Below are positions 8,022 to 16,562 of a stretch of 49,888 nt of DNA, one piece after another. This DNA comes from Phocaeicola oris (GTDB taxonomy: Bacteria; Bacteroidota; Bacteroidia; Bacteroidales; Bacteroidaceae), in contig NZ_JAJLQX010000022.1 in NCBI RefSeq assembly GCF_021295095.1, positions 1 to 49,888 on the forward strand, in the 5' to 3' direction. The translations under genes and the position numbers were made by a program. Numbering within the stretch: position 1 is the first letter of the stretch; every line of letters begins with the position of its first letter. A model generated the notes under the pieces. It searched no databases. It was given only the letters and a program-made list of their open reading frames with translations, and was not told where the DNA came from.

Positions 8022-9098
8022 TTAATGTTTATTTTCAAATTCTTTCATACAGTCTATCAATGCCTGAACACTCTCTTTTGGTAATGCATTATAGCAAGAT
8101 GCACGAAAACCGCCAACGGAACGATGTCCCTTAACGCCTACCATGCCATGTTCAGTAGCAAATGTAACGAACTCTGACTCTAACTCCTTATATTCATCCT
8201 TCATAACGAAACAAATATTCATATAAGAACGGTCAGCCTCACAAGTTACTGTTCCACGGAATAATCTACTGCCATCAATAGCACTGTAAAGCATATCTGC
8301 TCTTTCTTTAGCACGACGCTGCATCTCATCTACACCGCCCTGAGCCTTCAACCAGCGAAGAGTCATTAAAGCACCGTAAATAGGAACTACAGGAGGTGTG
8401 TTAAACATTGAACCTTTCTCAATATGAGTATGATAATCCAACATCGTCGGAATATAATGAGAAACCTTTCCTAATGCATCATTCTTAACAATGACAAAAG
8501 TAACACCTGCCGGAGCCAGATTCTTCTGAGCACCACCGAATATACAGATATATTTGGATATATCAATCGGACGAGAGAAAATATCTGAAGACATATCGGC
8601 TACCATTGGAACATTTACATCCGGATCGGCATGAAGTTCTGTACCATAGATGGTATTGTTTGTTGTGATGTGAAAATAATCTACATCCGAAGGTACGCTG
8701 TATCCTTTTGGAATATAAGTGTAGTTATCTACTTTTGAAGAGGCAACCTCAACTACTTCTCCAAATGCCAAGCCTTTGGCTTCTTTCTCTGCTTTGTTAG
8801 CCCAAGTTCCTGTATTCAGATAAGCAACTTTCTTCTCGAAGAAGTTATAAGGAACCATACAGAATTCCAAACTTGCGCCACCACCAAGGAATAGCACGGA
8901 ATAGCCTTCAGGAATATGGAGAAGCTCTTTAAACAACGCTTCTGCCTCATCCATGACAGCCTGAAAATCTTTACTACGATGACTGATCTCCATCAGAGAC
9001 AAGCCGGAATTATTGAGATCCAAAATCGCTTTCGCTGTGTTTTCCACAGTCTCACGCGGGAGAATAGATGGTCCTGCATTAAAATTATGCTTTTTCAT
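8022..9098 (-). CDS. serC: Phosphoserine aminotransferase
   Basis: A 358-aa PLP-dependent class V aminotransferase, converting 3-phosphohydroxypyruvate and glutamate to O-phosphoserine. The start [14 protein letters not shown] is the family N-terminus; an upstream extension of 29 residues is AT-rich noise. [11 protein letters not shown] (PLP phosphate binding) and [14 protein letters not shown] with the Schiff-base Lys are visible. The C-terminal [15 protein letters not shown] contains the conserved Arg contacts. It is the first gene of the serine operon. Confidence 0.95.
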   Translation of the reverse strand: MKKHNFNAGPSILPRETVENTAKAILDLNNSGLSLMEISHRSKDFQAVMDEAEALFKELLHIPEGYSVLFLGGGASLEFCMVPYNFFEKKVAYLNTGTWANKAEKEAKGLAFGEVVEVASSKVDNYTYIPKGYSVPSDVDYFHITTNNTIYGTELHADPDVNVPMVADMSSDIFSRPIDISKYICIFGGAQKNLAPAGVTFVIVKNDALGKVSHYIPTMLDYHTHIEKGSMFNTPPVVPIYGALMTLRWLKAQGGVDEMQRRAKERADMLYSAIDGSRLFRGTVTCEADRSYMNICFVMKDEYKELESEFVTFATEHGMVGVKGHRSVGGFRASCYNALPKESVQALIDCMKEFENKH

Positions 9099-9226
9099 TT
9101 GATTTAAATTTTTATTGTTAAACTTAGGTTTAATTACTTTTGCGAATATAAATATTATATTTTCAATTAACAAGCAAAATAGCAAGATTTTTAGCAGATT
9201 TTTAATCTCATACTTTCAAAATGACA

Positions 9227-10543
9227 CTAATTTGCCTCTTCAATAATTGTTTTAACGCCTTTTATCTTTTCGTTCCCTATCAAATTCAGTACGTTAGCTA
9301 ACTTTTTGCGTTCTATGGCAACAAAGCAATAATGGTCTTTCACGTCTATCTTTCCAATCTCCTTAACCGACAGTTTTCCTTTCTTACAAAGGAATCCTAC
9401 TACATCCACCTTGTTCACCTTGTCTTTTTTCCCTTTACCTATATATATAGTAGCATACAGTGGTTGGGTAGGTTTGGGCGTAACTGCCGGTAACGCATAA
9501 ACTTCCGGTTGCTCGTTGATATATTCAGGCAACTGCTCTTCAGGGCCGAGAATCATATAAGCCTCTCCTCCTGCATCCCAACGGGCAGTTCGACCGTTAC
9601 GATGAATATAAGCGTCCTCGTCCACCGGCAAGTGATAGTGCACAATATGTTGAATCTCCGGAATATCCAGTCCACGAGCCGCAAGATCGGTAGAGATAAG
9701 CACGTGAATGCTTCCGTTACGAAACTTATATAGTGCACGTTCACGATCGTCTTGCTCCATTCCTCCATGAAACATACCACACGGAAACTTTTTCGAGTGT
9801 AAATAATTTCCTACCCTCTCCACACTCTCGCGATAGTTAACAAAGACCAATGTCGATGCACTGCCCAGTGAACAGAGTAATTTGTACAGTGTTTCTAATT
9901 TGTCCTTCTCTGGTGACAATACCTTATATAATAATATACGATCGGGAATCAACTCATCCGGATTCAGGAAATTCAATTTAATGGTCTTTTCCATTCCGGT
10001 GAACTGAGGAATCTCCTCCGCATCAGTCGCGGAGAGCAAGAATCTGCGCCGAAGGTTAGGCAGCTTAGTGATAATTTCCGACATATCTTCTTGAAATCCG
10101 AGTTCCAGACATTTATCAAACTCATCAATAACAAGTATTTTTACAGTCGAAGCATCAATATTCTTTTTTCTCAGATGATCATTCATACGCCCCGGAGTAC
10201 CGAAGATTACTGATGGATGAATACCTTGCATACTCCTGTGCTCATCCATGGCAGGGCGACCACCATAACAACTCATTGATGTAAATGGAGTTCCCATTTG
10301 TTTAAACACCTGATCTGTCTGCAAAGCCAGCTCACGCGACGGAACAAGCACTACGGCCTGAACACCTTCCTCACCTTCTTTCAAGGTGTTAAGCAACGGT
10401 AATAAATAGGCCAGTGTTTTCCCAGAGCCTGTCGGAGACAGCAGTATCTGATCTTTTCCCTTTCTCCACGCATCAATAGAAGCCAGCTGCATAGGAGTCA
10501 ACTGCTCTATCTTCAGATTTACCAAAATATTATTAAGTTCCAT
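9227..10543 (-). CDS. DEAD-box RNA helicase, DbpA-like
   Basis: A 438-aa SF2 RNA helicase. Visible in order: Q-motif region (LTPMQ near residue 15), motif I SPTGSGKT, Ia VPSRELALQ, Ib GTPGR, motif II VIDEFD (DEFD instead of DEAD), motif III SAT, IV LVFVNYRES, V STDLAARGLD and VI HRNGRTARWD. Residues about 365-438 match the DbpA RNA-binding domain (KVDVVGFLCKKGKLSVKEIGK is within it). DbpA uses this domain to bind 23S rRNA hairpin 92, so a role in large-subunit assembly is likely. It is transcribed alone from a -7 box at 10560-10567. Confidence 0.88.
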   Translation of the reverse strand: MELNNILVNLKIEQLTPMQLASIDAWRKGKDQILLSPTGSGKTLAYLLPLLNTLKEGEEGVQAVVLVPSRELALQTDQVFKQMGTPFTSMSCYGGRPAMDEHRSMQGIHPSVIFGTPGRMNDHLRKKNIDASTVKILVIDEFDKCLELGFQEDMSEIITKLPNLRRRFLLSATDAEEIPQFTGMEKTIKLNFLNPDELIPDRILLYKVLSPEKDKLETLYKLLCSLGSASTLVFVNYRESVERVGNYLHSKKFPCGMFHGGMEQDDRERALYKFRNGSIHVLISTDLAARGLDIPEIQHIVHYHLPVDEDAYIHRNGRTARWDAGGEAYMILGPEEQLPEYINEQPEVYALPAVTPKPTQPLYATIYIGKGKKDKVNKVDVVGFLCKKGKLSVKEIGKIDVKDHYCFVAIERKKLANVLNLIGNEKIKGVKTIIEEAN

Positions 10544-10559
10544 AATGCCTTATTTTCCG

Positions 10560-10567
10560 CAAAGATA
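10560..10567 (-). promoter_or_regulatory. -7 promoter box of the DbpA-like helicase
   Basis: The minus strand reads TATCTTTG followed by C, matching TAnnTTTG, and ends 16 nt upstream of the ATG at 10543. The remaining gap to 10774 shows nothing else recognisable. Confidence 0.6.
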
Positions 10568-10774
10568 CGGAATGTTTAGTAAATGAAAAATGGAATATGT
10601 CATAGAAAATCCAAAAATTATCTTGTTGAAACGAATGAATTAATACGTATAAACTAAACAAATGATGTTCCTACCTCTACTGAATGATACTCATCAATCA
10701 CCCGGGTAATGGCTTTGCTTTTTATATTATCTTTATAAAGATATTCTATCTCAGGCCTCTATCCTACGAAAGTG

Positions 10775-11266
10775 TCAGGAAGCATTCATGACAGCATACG
10801 GACCTCCCGTTGTAAACCATGTATGAGAGCCTTCTCCTGTAGGATCAATTTTAAAACCTCCATAAGGGGGAATGGAAGAATCCCAAACATATTGTGTAGC
10901 CTGTACTATATAACATGGCTTGCAATGTTCATTACTCACGCCCGGTGTGACGTTTCCATCATATAAAACACCCAACTGAGCAGGTCCGGTAACAAGTAAA
11001 AGGTGTGTATTCGGATCCCGATTCAAATAATAATTTTGACCAAGACCGGCAAATGATGTCGTTGCGCCTTGAACAGGCTTATCCGCGGCTGTGAGAGTTC
11101 CACTTCCATCAATATCATACGCCAAATGTCCAAAACCGAAATTTGTTTGATTTATTTTTCCGGTATCTATTACCCATGCTTTCGCGCATGCGGCCACATA
11201 TTCCTGTGGTGTAAACACCTCTACCTCTGTAACGGGAGTTTCCCATTTTTTCTTTTCTTCAATCAT
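10775..11266 (-). CDS. Precursor-like protein with a YVAAC-type N-terminal leader
   Basis: 163 aa with no family I can name. The N-terminus, KKWETPVTEVEVFTPQEYVAAC (residues 6-27, shown here in outline: W, TP, E, F, P, EYVAAC), matches a leader-like pattern I recall from many small Bacteroides proteins. It is not a Sec signal peptide. Residues about 52-63 read DIDGSGTLTAAD, which fits a calcium-binding EF-hand/dockerin loop (D1, D3, S5, G6, L8, D12). The remainder is rich in Gly, Pro, Tyr and Thr with an HCKPC Cys pair. It lies 12 nt downstream of a PqqD-like gene on the same strand, so I infer it is the partner or substrate of that protein. Processing and function are unknown. Confidence 0.6.
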   Translation of the reverse strand: MIEEKKKWETPVTEVEVFTPQEYVAACAKAWVIDTGKINQTNFGFGHLAYDIDGSGTLTAADKPVQGATTSFAGLGQNYYLNRDPNTHLLLVTGPAQLGVLYDGNVTPGVSNEHCKPCYIVQATQYVWDSSIPPYGGFKIDPTGEGSHTWFTTGGPYAVMNAS

Positions 11267-11278
11267 AATATTTCGTAT

Positions 11279-11764
11279 TTATACTTCTATCAACAATCCT
11301 GCTTTACGATATGATTCCACCAATTGACGGATCTGCAATTCCATAATACTCTGCGAACCTTCATATTCTCTTTTCGCGATTTCTATGACTTTTCCCACAG
11401 CTGTTGGCTGTCTGAATTGAGACCACAGAAAATGACTGATATCATTTTGCGTTATCATCCCGTTAAAATATTGCGCAAACGCTCCCGTGGGGACAAGAAT
11501 CCATTCATTGCCAATCCGACGTTCAACCAGATCGGGATTTATCCGGTAAACAACTTCATTTTCCAATTGTTTTATTTGCTCAACAAAGGCACCGAACTCC
11601 ATCTCTGTCATATCAGCTGGTGATTTGACTGTTTTTTCCGGAGAAACATTATATAGGTAAGCTATAGGTAATTGATATTTTCTTTTTACCAATGCATTCA
11701 TCCCATTATTCCTATCAGAATGTTGTAGCAAGTCTTCCTCCCTCTTTACTTCTGTATTTTTCAT
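11279..11764 (-). CDS. PqqD-like (RiPP recognition element-like) protein
   Basis: About 161 aa. The ATG at 11764 is chosen because the longer frame begins with a TTG at 11806 and a run of T codons. The C-terminal ~90 residues follow the PqqD pattern: WILVPTGAFAQYFNGMITQN (beta strands around a residue equivalent to the N of the 'LN' site), then DISHFLWSQFRQPTAVGKV and a final helix LVESYRKAGLLIE. PqqD-type domains bind leader peptides for modification enzymes. The gene immediately precedes a leader-bearing protein. No radical SAM, YcaO, cyclodehydratase, peptidase or dedicated exporter is in the window, so any partner enzyme must be elsewhere. The N-terminal 70 residues have no assignment. 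Confidence 0.6.
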   Translation of the reverse strand: MKNTEVKREEDLLQHSDRNNGMNALVKRKYQLPIAYLYNVSPEKTVKSPADMTEMEFGAFVEQIKQLENEVVYRINPDLVERRIGNEWILVPTGAFAQYFNGMITQNDISHFLWSQFRQPTAVGKVIEIAKREYEGSQSIMELQIRQLVESYRKAGLLIEV

Positions 11765-11792
11765 TATTAAAGAAAACAATATCATCAAAAAA

Positions 11793-11934
11793 AATAAAGT
11801 GCTCAATGTCGATTATTTATTCCTGCCACTATATGATGACAGTTTAAAAAAGCAATAGCAAATAAATAATCGCTATCACTTATAAAACCGTCGTTAATTC
11901 CAATCTAACAAGAAAAACGACATAAGACTTTATT
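11793..11934. repeat. Nested inverted repeats upstream of the PqqD-like gene
   Basis: CGATTATTTATT (11810-11821) is exactly reverse-complemented at 11861-11872. An outer arm AATAAAGTGCTCAATGTCG (11793-11811) is imperfectly reverse-complemented by CGACATAAGACTTTATT (11918-11934). Together they could fold the untranslated leader of the PqqD-like gene, or be the ends of a tiny miniature element. The rest of this 865-bp gap (11935-12186) is AT-rich; a possible minus-strand -7 box (TATGTTTG) lies at 11982-11989. Confidence 0.45.
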
Positions 11935-12186
11935 TGTTCGTATTGATTACTTTATATTAGTAATATTCCCAAAAAGGAAAACAAACATAGCTATTTATAT
12001 ATTCACAAAAAAGGAATTTATATTCCAGAAGAATTATTTAATATTTTTTAGTTTTTTTTCGAATAAATGAAGACAATATAACGGATTTCGCGGAATTTAA
12101 AATAATACAAATCTGTGTATCACCTGCTTCTTCTTTATATAGATACACTGCTTATAGAAAATATCAGCCATATAAGTTACTGCTCC

Positions 12187-12380
12187 GATGCGTATGAAAA
12201 TAAAAAGCAATACGGATGAAGATGAAAAGTGACGCGGATGAAGATGAAAAGTGATGCGGATGAAGATGAAAAGTGACGCGGATGAAGATGAAAAGTGATG
12301 CGGATGAGTTGATCGGTTCATCCGCATGAGTTGATCGATTCATGCGGATGAGTTTAGTAACTCATACGCATGACTTTTCC
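12187..12380. repeat. 22-bp tandem array B (eight units plus a partial ninth)
   Basis: Units start at 12187, 12209, 12231, 12253, 12275, 12297, 12319, 12341 and 12363, exactly 22 bp apart. Units 2-5 share the body GAAGATGAAAAGT after cores such as GACGCGGAT or GATGCGGAT. Units 6-8 switch to GAGTTGATCGGTT-like bodies and cores CATCCGCAT and CATGCGGAT. The last has CATACGCAT. The core is therefore constant while the spacer half changes between sub-blocks. The array lies between the PqqD-like gene and the beta-barrel gene. Confidence 0.88.
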
Positions 12381-12500
12381 TCCATCTCTTTATGACCATA
12401 TTAATGAATCAAACAAAAAGGGAAAAACACCTCATCAACATACTGTAAGACCGTATTCTACCTTAGTAGCTTTCTACATAACCTTTCTGTTATTTCATTA
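12381..12500 (-). repeat. Conserved flank of repeat element B (inverse copy of 290-423)
   Basis: Read on the minus strand, this segment aligns with 290-423, including shared stretches such as GGTCATAAAGAGATGG and TTTTTCCCTTTTTGT. In both copies the flank abuts the array in the same relative orientation, so flank plus array behave as one element present twice in opposite directions. No shared open reading frame is preserved. Confidence 0.75.
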
Positions 12501-12571
12501 AACTCACATTAATATATATATTCTGAACCTATTGAATCTTCTTAAGAACAATCTCTTTGCTTTTAGCAAAT

Positions 12572-12609
12572 AAAAAAATCTCCTCCCTTAATCAAATAAG
12601 AGAGGAGAC
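12572..12609 (-). terminator. Terminator of the beta-barrel protein gene
   Basis: On the minus strand, AGTCTCCTCTCTTA pairs with TAAGGGAGGAGAT around a short loop and is followed by seven T residues (12578-12572). It lies about 20 nt past the stop of the gene at 12630-13211. Confidence 0.8.
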
Positions 12610-12629
12610 TATCTTGAATGAAATTTCAA

Positions 12630-13211
12630 TTATAAGTTGAACTTATAACCGATAGATAATTGGAATACGCTGTTTCTGGAATCACCAGTGTCAAAGACCT
12701 TGGTTAATCCCCAATTATAGCGTGCGTCAATCACCACGTTATTAAATTCATACGAAGCACCTATAGGCATAGCTACCTCGAGAGTTTTGGCATCTATCGG
12801 ATTACCGGTTGACGCTGTTACTCCTTGATATTTTCCCGTGATAGTGTTCTTGACATTAAATGCCGGTTGAAGACCAGCTTTCAACGCAAAGTTCTTAGCT
12901 ACATATATATTAGCCAAAATAGGAATATTGATATAATCTAATTTCAATGTAGCCTTGACACCATCTTCCGAAGCCTTGATACCTTGCATGGAATATAAAG
13001 CACCGGCCGACAAACTAAATATATCAGTTAACTGATATTCGAATTCGGCACCAAGAACAGCTCCGATACGCACGTCTCCATCGTCCATATCAGTCATGGA
13101 AGCAATATTCATACCCACTTTCGGCTGAATAGTGACTGAACCCACAGCATGTTGAGCAAATGTTGCAATACAAGCAAACATCATTGCTACTGTTAATAAA
13201 ATCTTTTTCAT
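12630..13211 (-). CDS. Small outer-membrane beta-barrel protein
   Basis: 193 aa with a signal peptide (MKKILLTVAMMFACIATFAQ) and then alternating amphipathic strands. It contains GSVTIQPKVGMNIASM near the mature N-terminus, SAGALYSMQG in the middle, and ends FQLSIGYKFNL with a C-terminal aromatic-type strand. This fits the PorT/OmpW-like 'outer membrane beta-barrel' family, which forms eight-stranded barrels; no ligand can be inferred. It lies 64 nt downstream of nqrF on the same strand with no obvious terminator between, so some read-through from the nqr operon is possible. Confidence 0.8.
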   Translation of the reverse strand: MKKILLTVAMMFACIATFAQHAVGSVTIQPKVGMNIASMTDMDDGDVRIGAVLGAEFEYQLTDIFSLSAGALYSMQGIKASEDGVKATLKLDYINIPILANIYVAKNFALKAGLQPAFNVKNTITGKYQGVTASTGNPIDAKTLEVAMPIGASYEFNNVVIDARYNWGLTKVFDTGDSRNSVFQLSIGYKFNL

Positions 13212-13275
13212 CTTTATTCTTTTTCTAATTATCTATTAGACATGACATCACTGTTTAATCTACCTGTCTTATTAA

Positions 13276-14550
13276 TTATCCAAAGTTATCATACATAATT
13301 GAATCCGGTTCTACACCCAGACTGTCGAGATAATCCGTAACAGTCTTGATAAGCATTGGAGGTCCGCAAAGATAGTATTCACAATCCTCCGGAGCTTCAT
13401 GATCTTTCAAATAAGTATCGCGAATACAATTAACCGCAAATCCGGTATAATAGTTAACACCGGCCTCATCAGCCTTCGGGTCCGGACGGTCGAGTGACAA
13501 ATGGAAGTGGAAGTTAGGATATTCTTTCTCCAATTCCCAGAAGTCCTCAAGGAAGAATGCCTCAACCAAGGCACGAGCACCATAAAAGAAGTGCATCTCA
13601 CGGTCGCGGGTATGCAACGTCTTCAGCATGTGCATAATCTGCGCACGTAAAGGAGCCATACCTGCGCCACCACCAATCCATATCATTTCCTTACCGGAAG
13701 TAAAATTAGGATGGAAATCTCCATAAGGTCCGCTCATCATTACCTTATCACCCGGTTTCAGCGAGAAGATGTACGATGAAGCAATACCGGTAGGTACATC
13801 CATAAATCCAATCTGTGGACGTGGCTTAAATGGTGTAGAAGCCAGACGGACAGTCAATGTAATAATATCGCCCTCGTCAGGATAATTGGCCATAGAGTAT
13901 GCACGGATTGTTGGTTCCGGATTATGAGCCTTCAACGAAAAGATATTAAACTTTTGCCATGTTCCTATATAATCAGGACCGATAAGCTCCTTATCAAAAT
14001 CCTTGTCATAGTCGATACAATCGAATGCAGGAATACGAATCTGCGCGTATGACCCCGGTACGAAATCCATGTGCTCACCTTTAGGCAAAGCAACTTTAAA
14101 CTCCTTAATGAAGCTTGATACATTCTTGTTTGAAAGAACGGTACATTCCCACTCCTTAACACCTAAAATGGACTCAGGAATCTTAATGTCCAAATCGTTC
14201 TTTACTTTAACCTGACAGCCCAAACGCCAATGATCTTGTTGTTGCTTACGTGAGAAATGAGATACCTCGGATGAAAGAATAGAACCTCCACCTGCAAGTA
14301 CCTGAACTTTACACTGTCCGCAAGAACCTTTACCGCCACAGGCAGAAGGAAGATGAACTTCATTAGTAACCAATGTGTTCAGTAAAGAGTTACCCGACTC
14401 AACTTCCAGTATCTTGTCGCCGCCATTAATTGAAATCTTTACCTTTCCTGATGGTACCAAATAGTGCTTTGCTACCAACAGAATGATGACAAGCAAAAGT
14501 ATTACTATCAGGAATACTACAATGCTCGATAAAATCAAATTTGTATTCAT
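13276..14550 (-). CDS. nqrF: Na+-translocating NADH:quinone reductase subunit F
   Basis: 424 aa, the NADH-oxidising entry subunit. One N-terminal membrane helix (residues about 7-30) is followed by a 2Fe-2S ferredoxin domain with ligands in ACGGKGSCGQCKV and a fourth Cys in LGCQVKV. A FAD-binding RAYSMANYP motif and an NAD-binding region (IGGGAGMAPLRAQI, then YLCGPPMLI) follow. It is the last gene of the nqrABCDEF operon, 19 nt after nqrE. The complex couples NADH oxidation to Na+ export in the inner membrane. Confidence 0.97.
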   Translation of the reverse strand: MNTNLILSSIVVFLIVILLLVIILLVAKHYLVPSGKVKISINGGDKILEVESGNSLLNTLVTNEVHLPSACGGKGSCGQCKVQVLAGGGSILSSEVSHFSRKQQQDHWRLGCQVKVKNDLDIKIPESILGVKEWECTVLSNKNVSSFIKEFKVALPKGEHMDFVPGSYAQIRIPAFDCIDYDKDFDKELIGPDYIGTWQKFNIFSLKAHNPEPTIRAYSMANYPDEGDIITLTVRLASTPFKPRPQIGFMDVPTGIASSYIFSLKPGDKVMMSGPYGDFHPNFTSGKEMIWIGGGAGMAPLRAQIMHMLKTLHTRDREMHFFYGARALVEAFFLEDFWELEKEYPNFHFHLSLDRPDPKADEAGVNYYTGFAVNCIRDTYLKDHEAPEDCEYYLCGPPMLIKTVTDYLDSLGVEPDSIMYDNFG

Positions 14551-14569
14551 TGTCTATATTCCTTTCTTT

Positions 14570-15196
14570 TTATAATTTCAAACCTGAAAAACACATAAAT
14601 GCCATAGCCATCAATCCTACTACGATGAAAGTGATGCCAATGCCACGAAGTGGCGCAGGTACGTTAGAGTATGCCATCTTTTCACGAATAGCTGCCAGAC
14701 CGACAATAGCCAACAACCAACCGATACCTGAGCCTAAAGCATAAGCGAATGCATCGCCCAAGCTACCAATAAACTTCGGATCGGAAGCACCTAAGCCGAT
14801 ACGCTGCTGCATAAACAAGGAAATACCCATGATAGAACAGTTAACGGCAATCAACGGAAGGAATATACCCAATGAGTTATACAAAGACGGGCTATATTTT
14901 TCAATGATCATCTCGACCAACTGAGTAATACCTGCAATAACCGCAATGAATAAGATAAAGCTCAGGAAGTTCAAGTCAACACCATCAATCAAAGCACCTT
15001 CAGCCAAGACCTTAGTCTGCAGCAAGTAGTTAACAGGCAATGTGACGATCATCACAAAGGTAACAGCAGCACCCAGACCAACGGCTGTCTTCACGGTCTT
15101 GGATACGGCAATATAAGAACACATACCCAAGAAGAACGCGAATATCAAGTTGTCCACAAAAATAGAGCGGACTATTAAACTAAAAAAATGTTCCAT
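14570..15196 (-). CDS. nqrE: Na+-NQR subunit E
   Basis: 208 aa, six membrane helices. It begins MEHFFSLIVRSIFVDNLIFA, the NqrE N-terminus, and has the conserved half-membrane Cys region NLIFAFFLGMCSYIA and later INCSIMG-like AVNCSIMGISLF, whose cysteines bind the membrane-embedded iron centre shared with NqrD. It lies 27 nt after nqrD. Confidence 0.97.
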   Translation of the reverse strand: MEHFFSLIVRSIFVDNLIFAFFLGMCSYIAVSKTVKTAVGLGAAVTFVMIVTLPVNYLLQTKVLAEGALIDGVDLNFLSFILFIAVIAGITQLVEMIIEKYSPSLYNSLGIFLPLIAVNCSIMGISLFMQQRIGLGASDPKFIGSLGDAFAYALGSGIGWLLAIVGLAAIREKMAYSNVPAPLRGIGITFIVVGLMAMAFMCFSGLKL

Positions 15197-15223
15197 AATT
15201 CTGTCTTAATTTTGAAGTTAGAA

Positions 15224-15859
15224 TTACTTTTCTTGCAATTCTTTGTGACGAGTACGCTGATACCATATAATACAAGCAACAATGATCAACGCCATAGGAG
15301 GCATCATCATCAAGCCGTTATTCAGGTAACCGATATTTTTAATAGCTTCATAATTCAATATATTGAAGCCCAACAATGTTCCCGATCCCAAAAGCTCACG
15401 GAAGAAGGCCACAATCAGCAGAATCTTAGCATAACCAAGACCATTGCCCACACCATCGAGAAAAGATTCCCATGGACCGTTCTGCATGGCAAATGCCTCC
15501 AGACGTCCCATCAAGATACAGTTTGTGATGATCAAGCCTACATAAACAGAAAGCTGAACACTTACATCATAGGCATAAGCCTTCAGAATCTCACTAACGA
15601 CTGTTACCAAAGCAGCCACAACAACCAACTGGACAATGATACGGATGCGGTTTGGAATAGTCTTACGAATAAGAGAGATAACCAAGTTACTGAAAGCGGT
15701 GATAATAGTAACGGAAAGTCCCATTACGATAGCCGGCTCCAGTTTAGAAGTTACAGCCAATGCCGAACAGATACCCAACACCTGAACAGTTACAGGGTTG
15801 TCCATGCCCAGAGGATTAACGAATATTTCTTTATTCTTCTTAGATAATAATTTTGCCAT
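15224..15859 (-). CDS. nqrD: Na+-NQR subunit D
   Basis: 211 aa, six membrane helices, homologous to NqrE in inverted topology. Conserved stretches are [20 protein letters not shown], with a Cys for the shared iron centre, and [18 protein letters not shown] with the second Cys. The start [17 protein letters not shown] follows a purine-rich AGGAGG-like ribosome-binding site. It lies 13 nt after nqrC. Confidence 0.97.
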   Translation of the reverse strand: MAKLLSKKNKEIFVNPLGMDNPVTVQVLGICSALAVTSKLEPAIVMGLSVTIITAFSNLVISLIRKTIPNRIRIIVQLVVVAALVTVVSEILKAYAYDVSVQLSVYVGLIITNCILMGRLEAFAMQNGPWESFLDGVGNGLGYAKILLIVAFFRELLGSGTLLGFNILNYEAIKNIGYLNNGLMMMPPMALIIVACIIWYQRTRHKELQEK

Positions 15860-15872
15860 ATTCTTTTCCTCC

Positions 15873-16550
15873 TTATTTACTATTTAAAAAGTTTTTATAA
15901 TTGCTCAGACAAGACTTCAACATAGCATCCACACCATTAGATGTAATGGTACCACCTGAAATTCCGTCAACCTGATATTCAGCGTCCTCTACATGGCCGT
16001 TCTTTACAACGCTTAATGCGACATCGCTGCTATTCATCACTTTCTTATCCTTAAACTCATTCTGGAAATGCGTTGTAGCTATTTCTGCACCCAACCCGGG
16101 AGTTTCACTTGCATGAGAGAAATAAGTTCCATAAACAGTATCTTTATCATCGTTCAATGCAACATATCCCCATATAGCCCCCCAAAGACCGGCACCATAT
16201 ACCGGAAAAACATATTTGGTCTGACCATCAACTTCAGCTACAAAAACATGTAAACGGCCTTTTTCCTTTGCTTCTTTCTCATAAGCAGTAGTAAAGCCTT
16301 CAACATTGTCAGTCAGTGTTCCGTCTTCAGCAACCAATTTATCGGATTTAATATACTTCTGGAACTCAGCATTAGCATCCTTTACGTCACGGATATTTAA
16401 TGCCGCAAGAATCTGTTTCTGGGTATCGAGCTGGATATTAGCATCTTGTTTCGATTTCAAAGCAGAGCTTACGAAAGCCAGAAGGAATGCAACGATAACA
16501 ACTATTACCGAAGCATAAATGACAGTATAAGTATTACTATTTGTATTCAT
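15873..16550 (-). CDS. nqrC: Na+-NQR subunit C (FMN-bearing)
   Basis: 225 aa with one N-terminal helix (residues about 8-28) and a periplasmic FMN-binding domain. The covalent FMN attachment motif, usually SGAT, reads SGGTITS here (acceptor Thr about 201), a Gly for Ala change at the third position. [11 protein letters not shown] and ETPGLGAEI are typical of the domain. FMN is added through a phosphoester bond by ApbE, which is not in the window. Confidence 0.96.
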   Translation of the reverse strand: MNTNSNTYTVIYASVIVVIVAFLLAFVSSALKSKQDANIQLDTQKQILAALNIRDVKDANAEFQKYIKSDKLVAEDGTLTDNVEGFTTAYEKEAKEKGRLHVFVAEVDGQTKYVFPVYGAGLWGAIWGYVALNDDKDTVYGTYFSHASETPGLGAEIATTHFQNEFKDKKVMNSSDVALSVVKNGHVEDAEYQVDGISGGTITSNGVDAMLKSCLSNYKNFLNSK

Positions 16551-16562
16551 TTTCTGTAGGCA

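Noticed and set aside
9135-9142. A plus-strand TACTTTTG match upstream of serC
   Set aside because: It points into the 3' end of serC/helicase gap in the antisense direction and has no gene to serve. A single 8-mer match in AT-rich DNA is expected by chance.
12187-12380. The regular 22-bp array looked at first like a CRISPR array
   Set aside because: There are no unique spacers of 30-40 bp. The whole 22-bp unit repeats with gradual variation, and no cas genes are present in the window.
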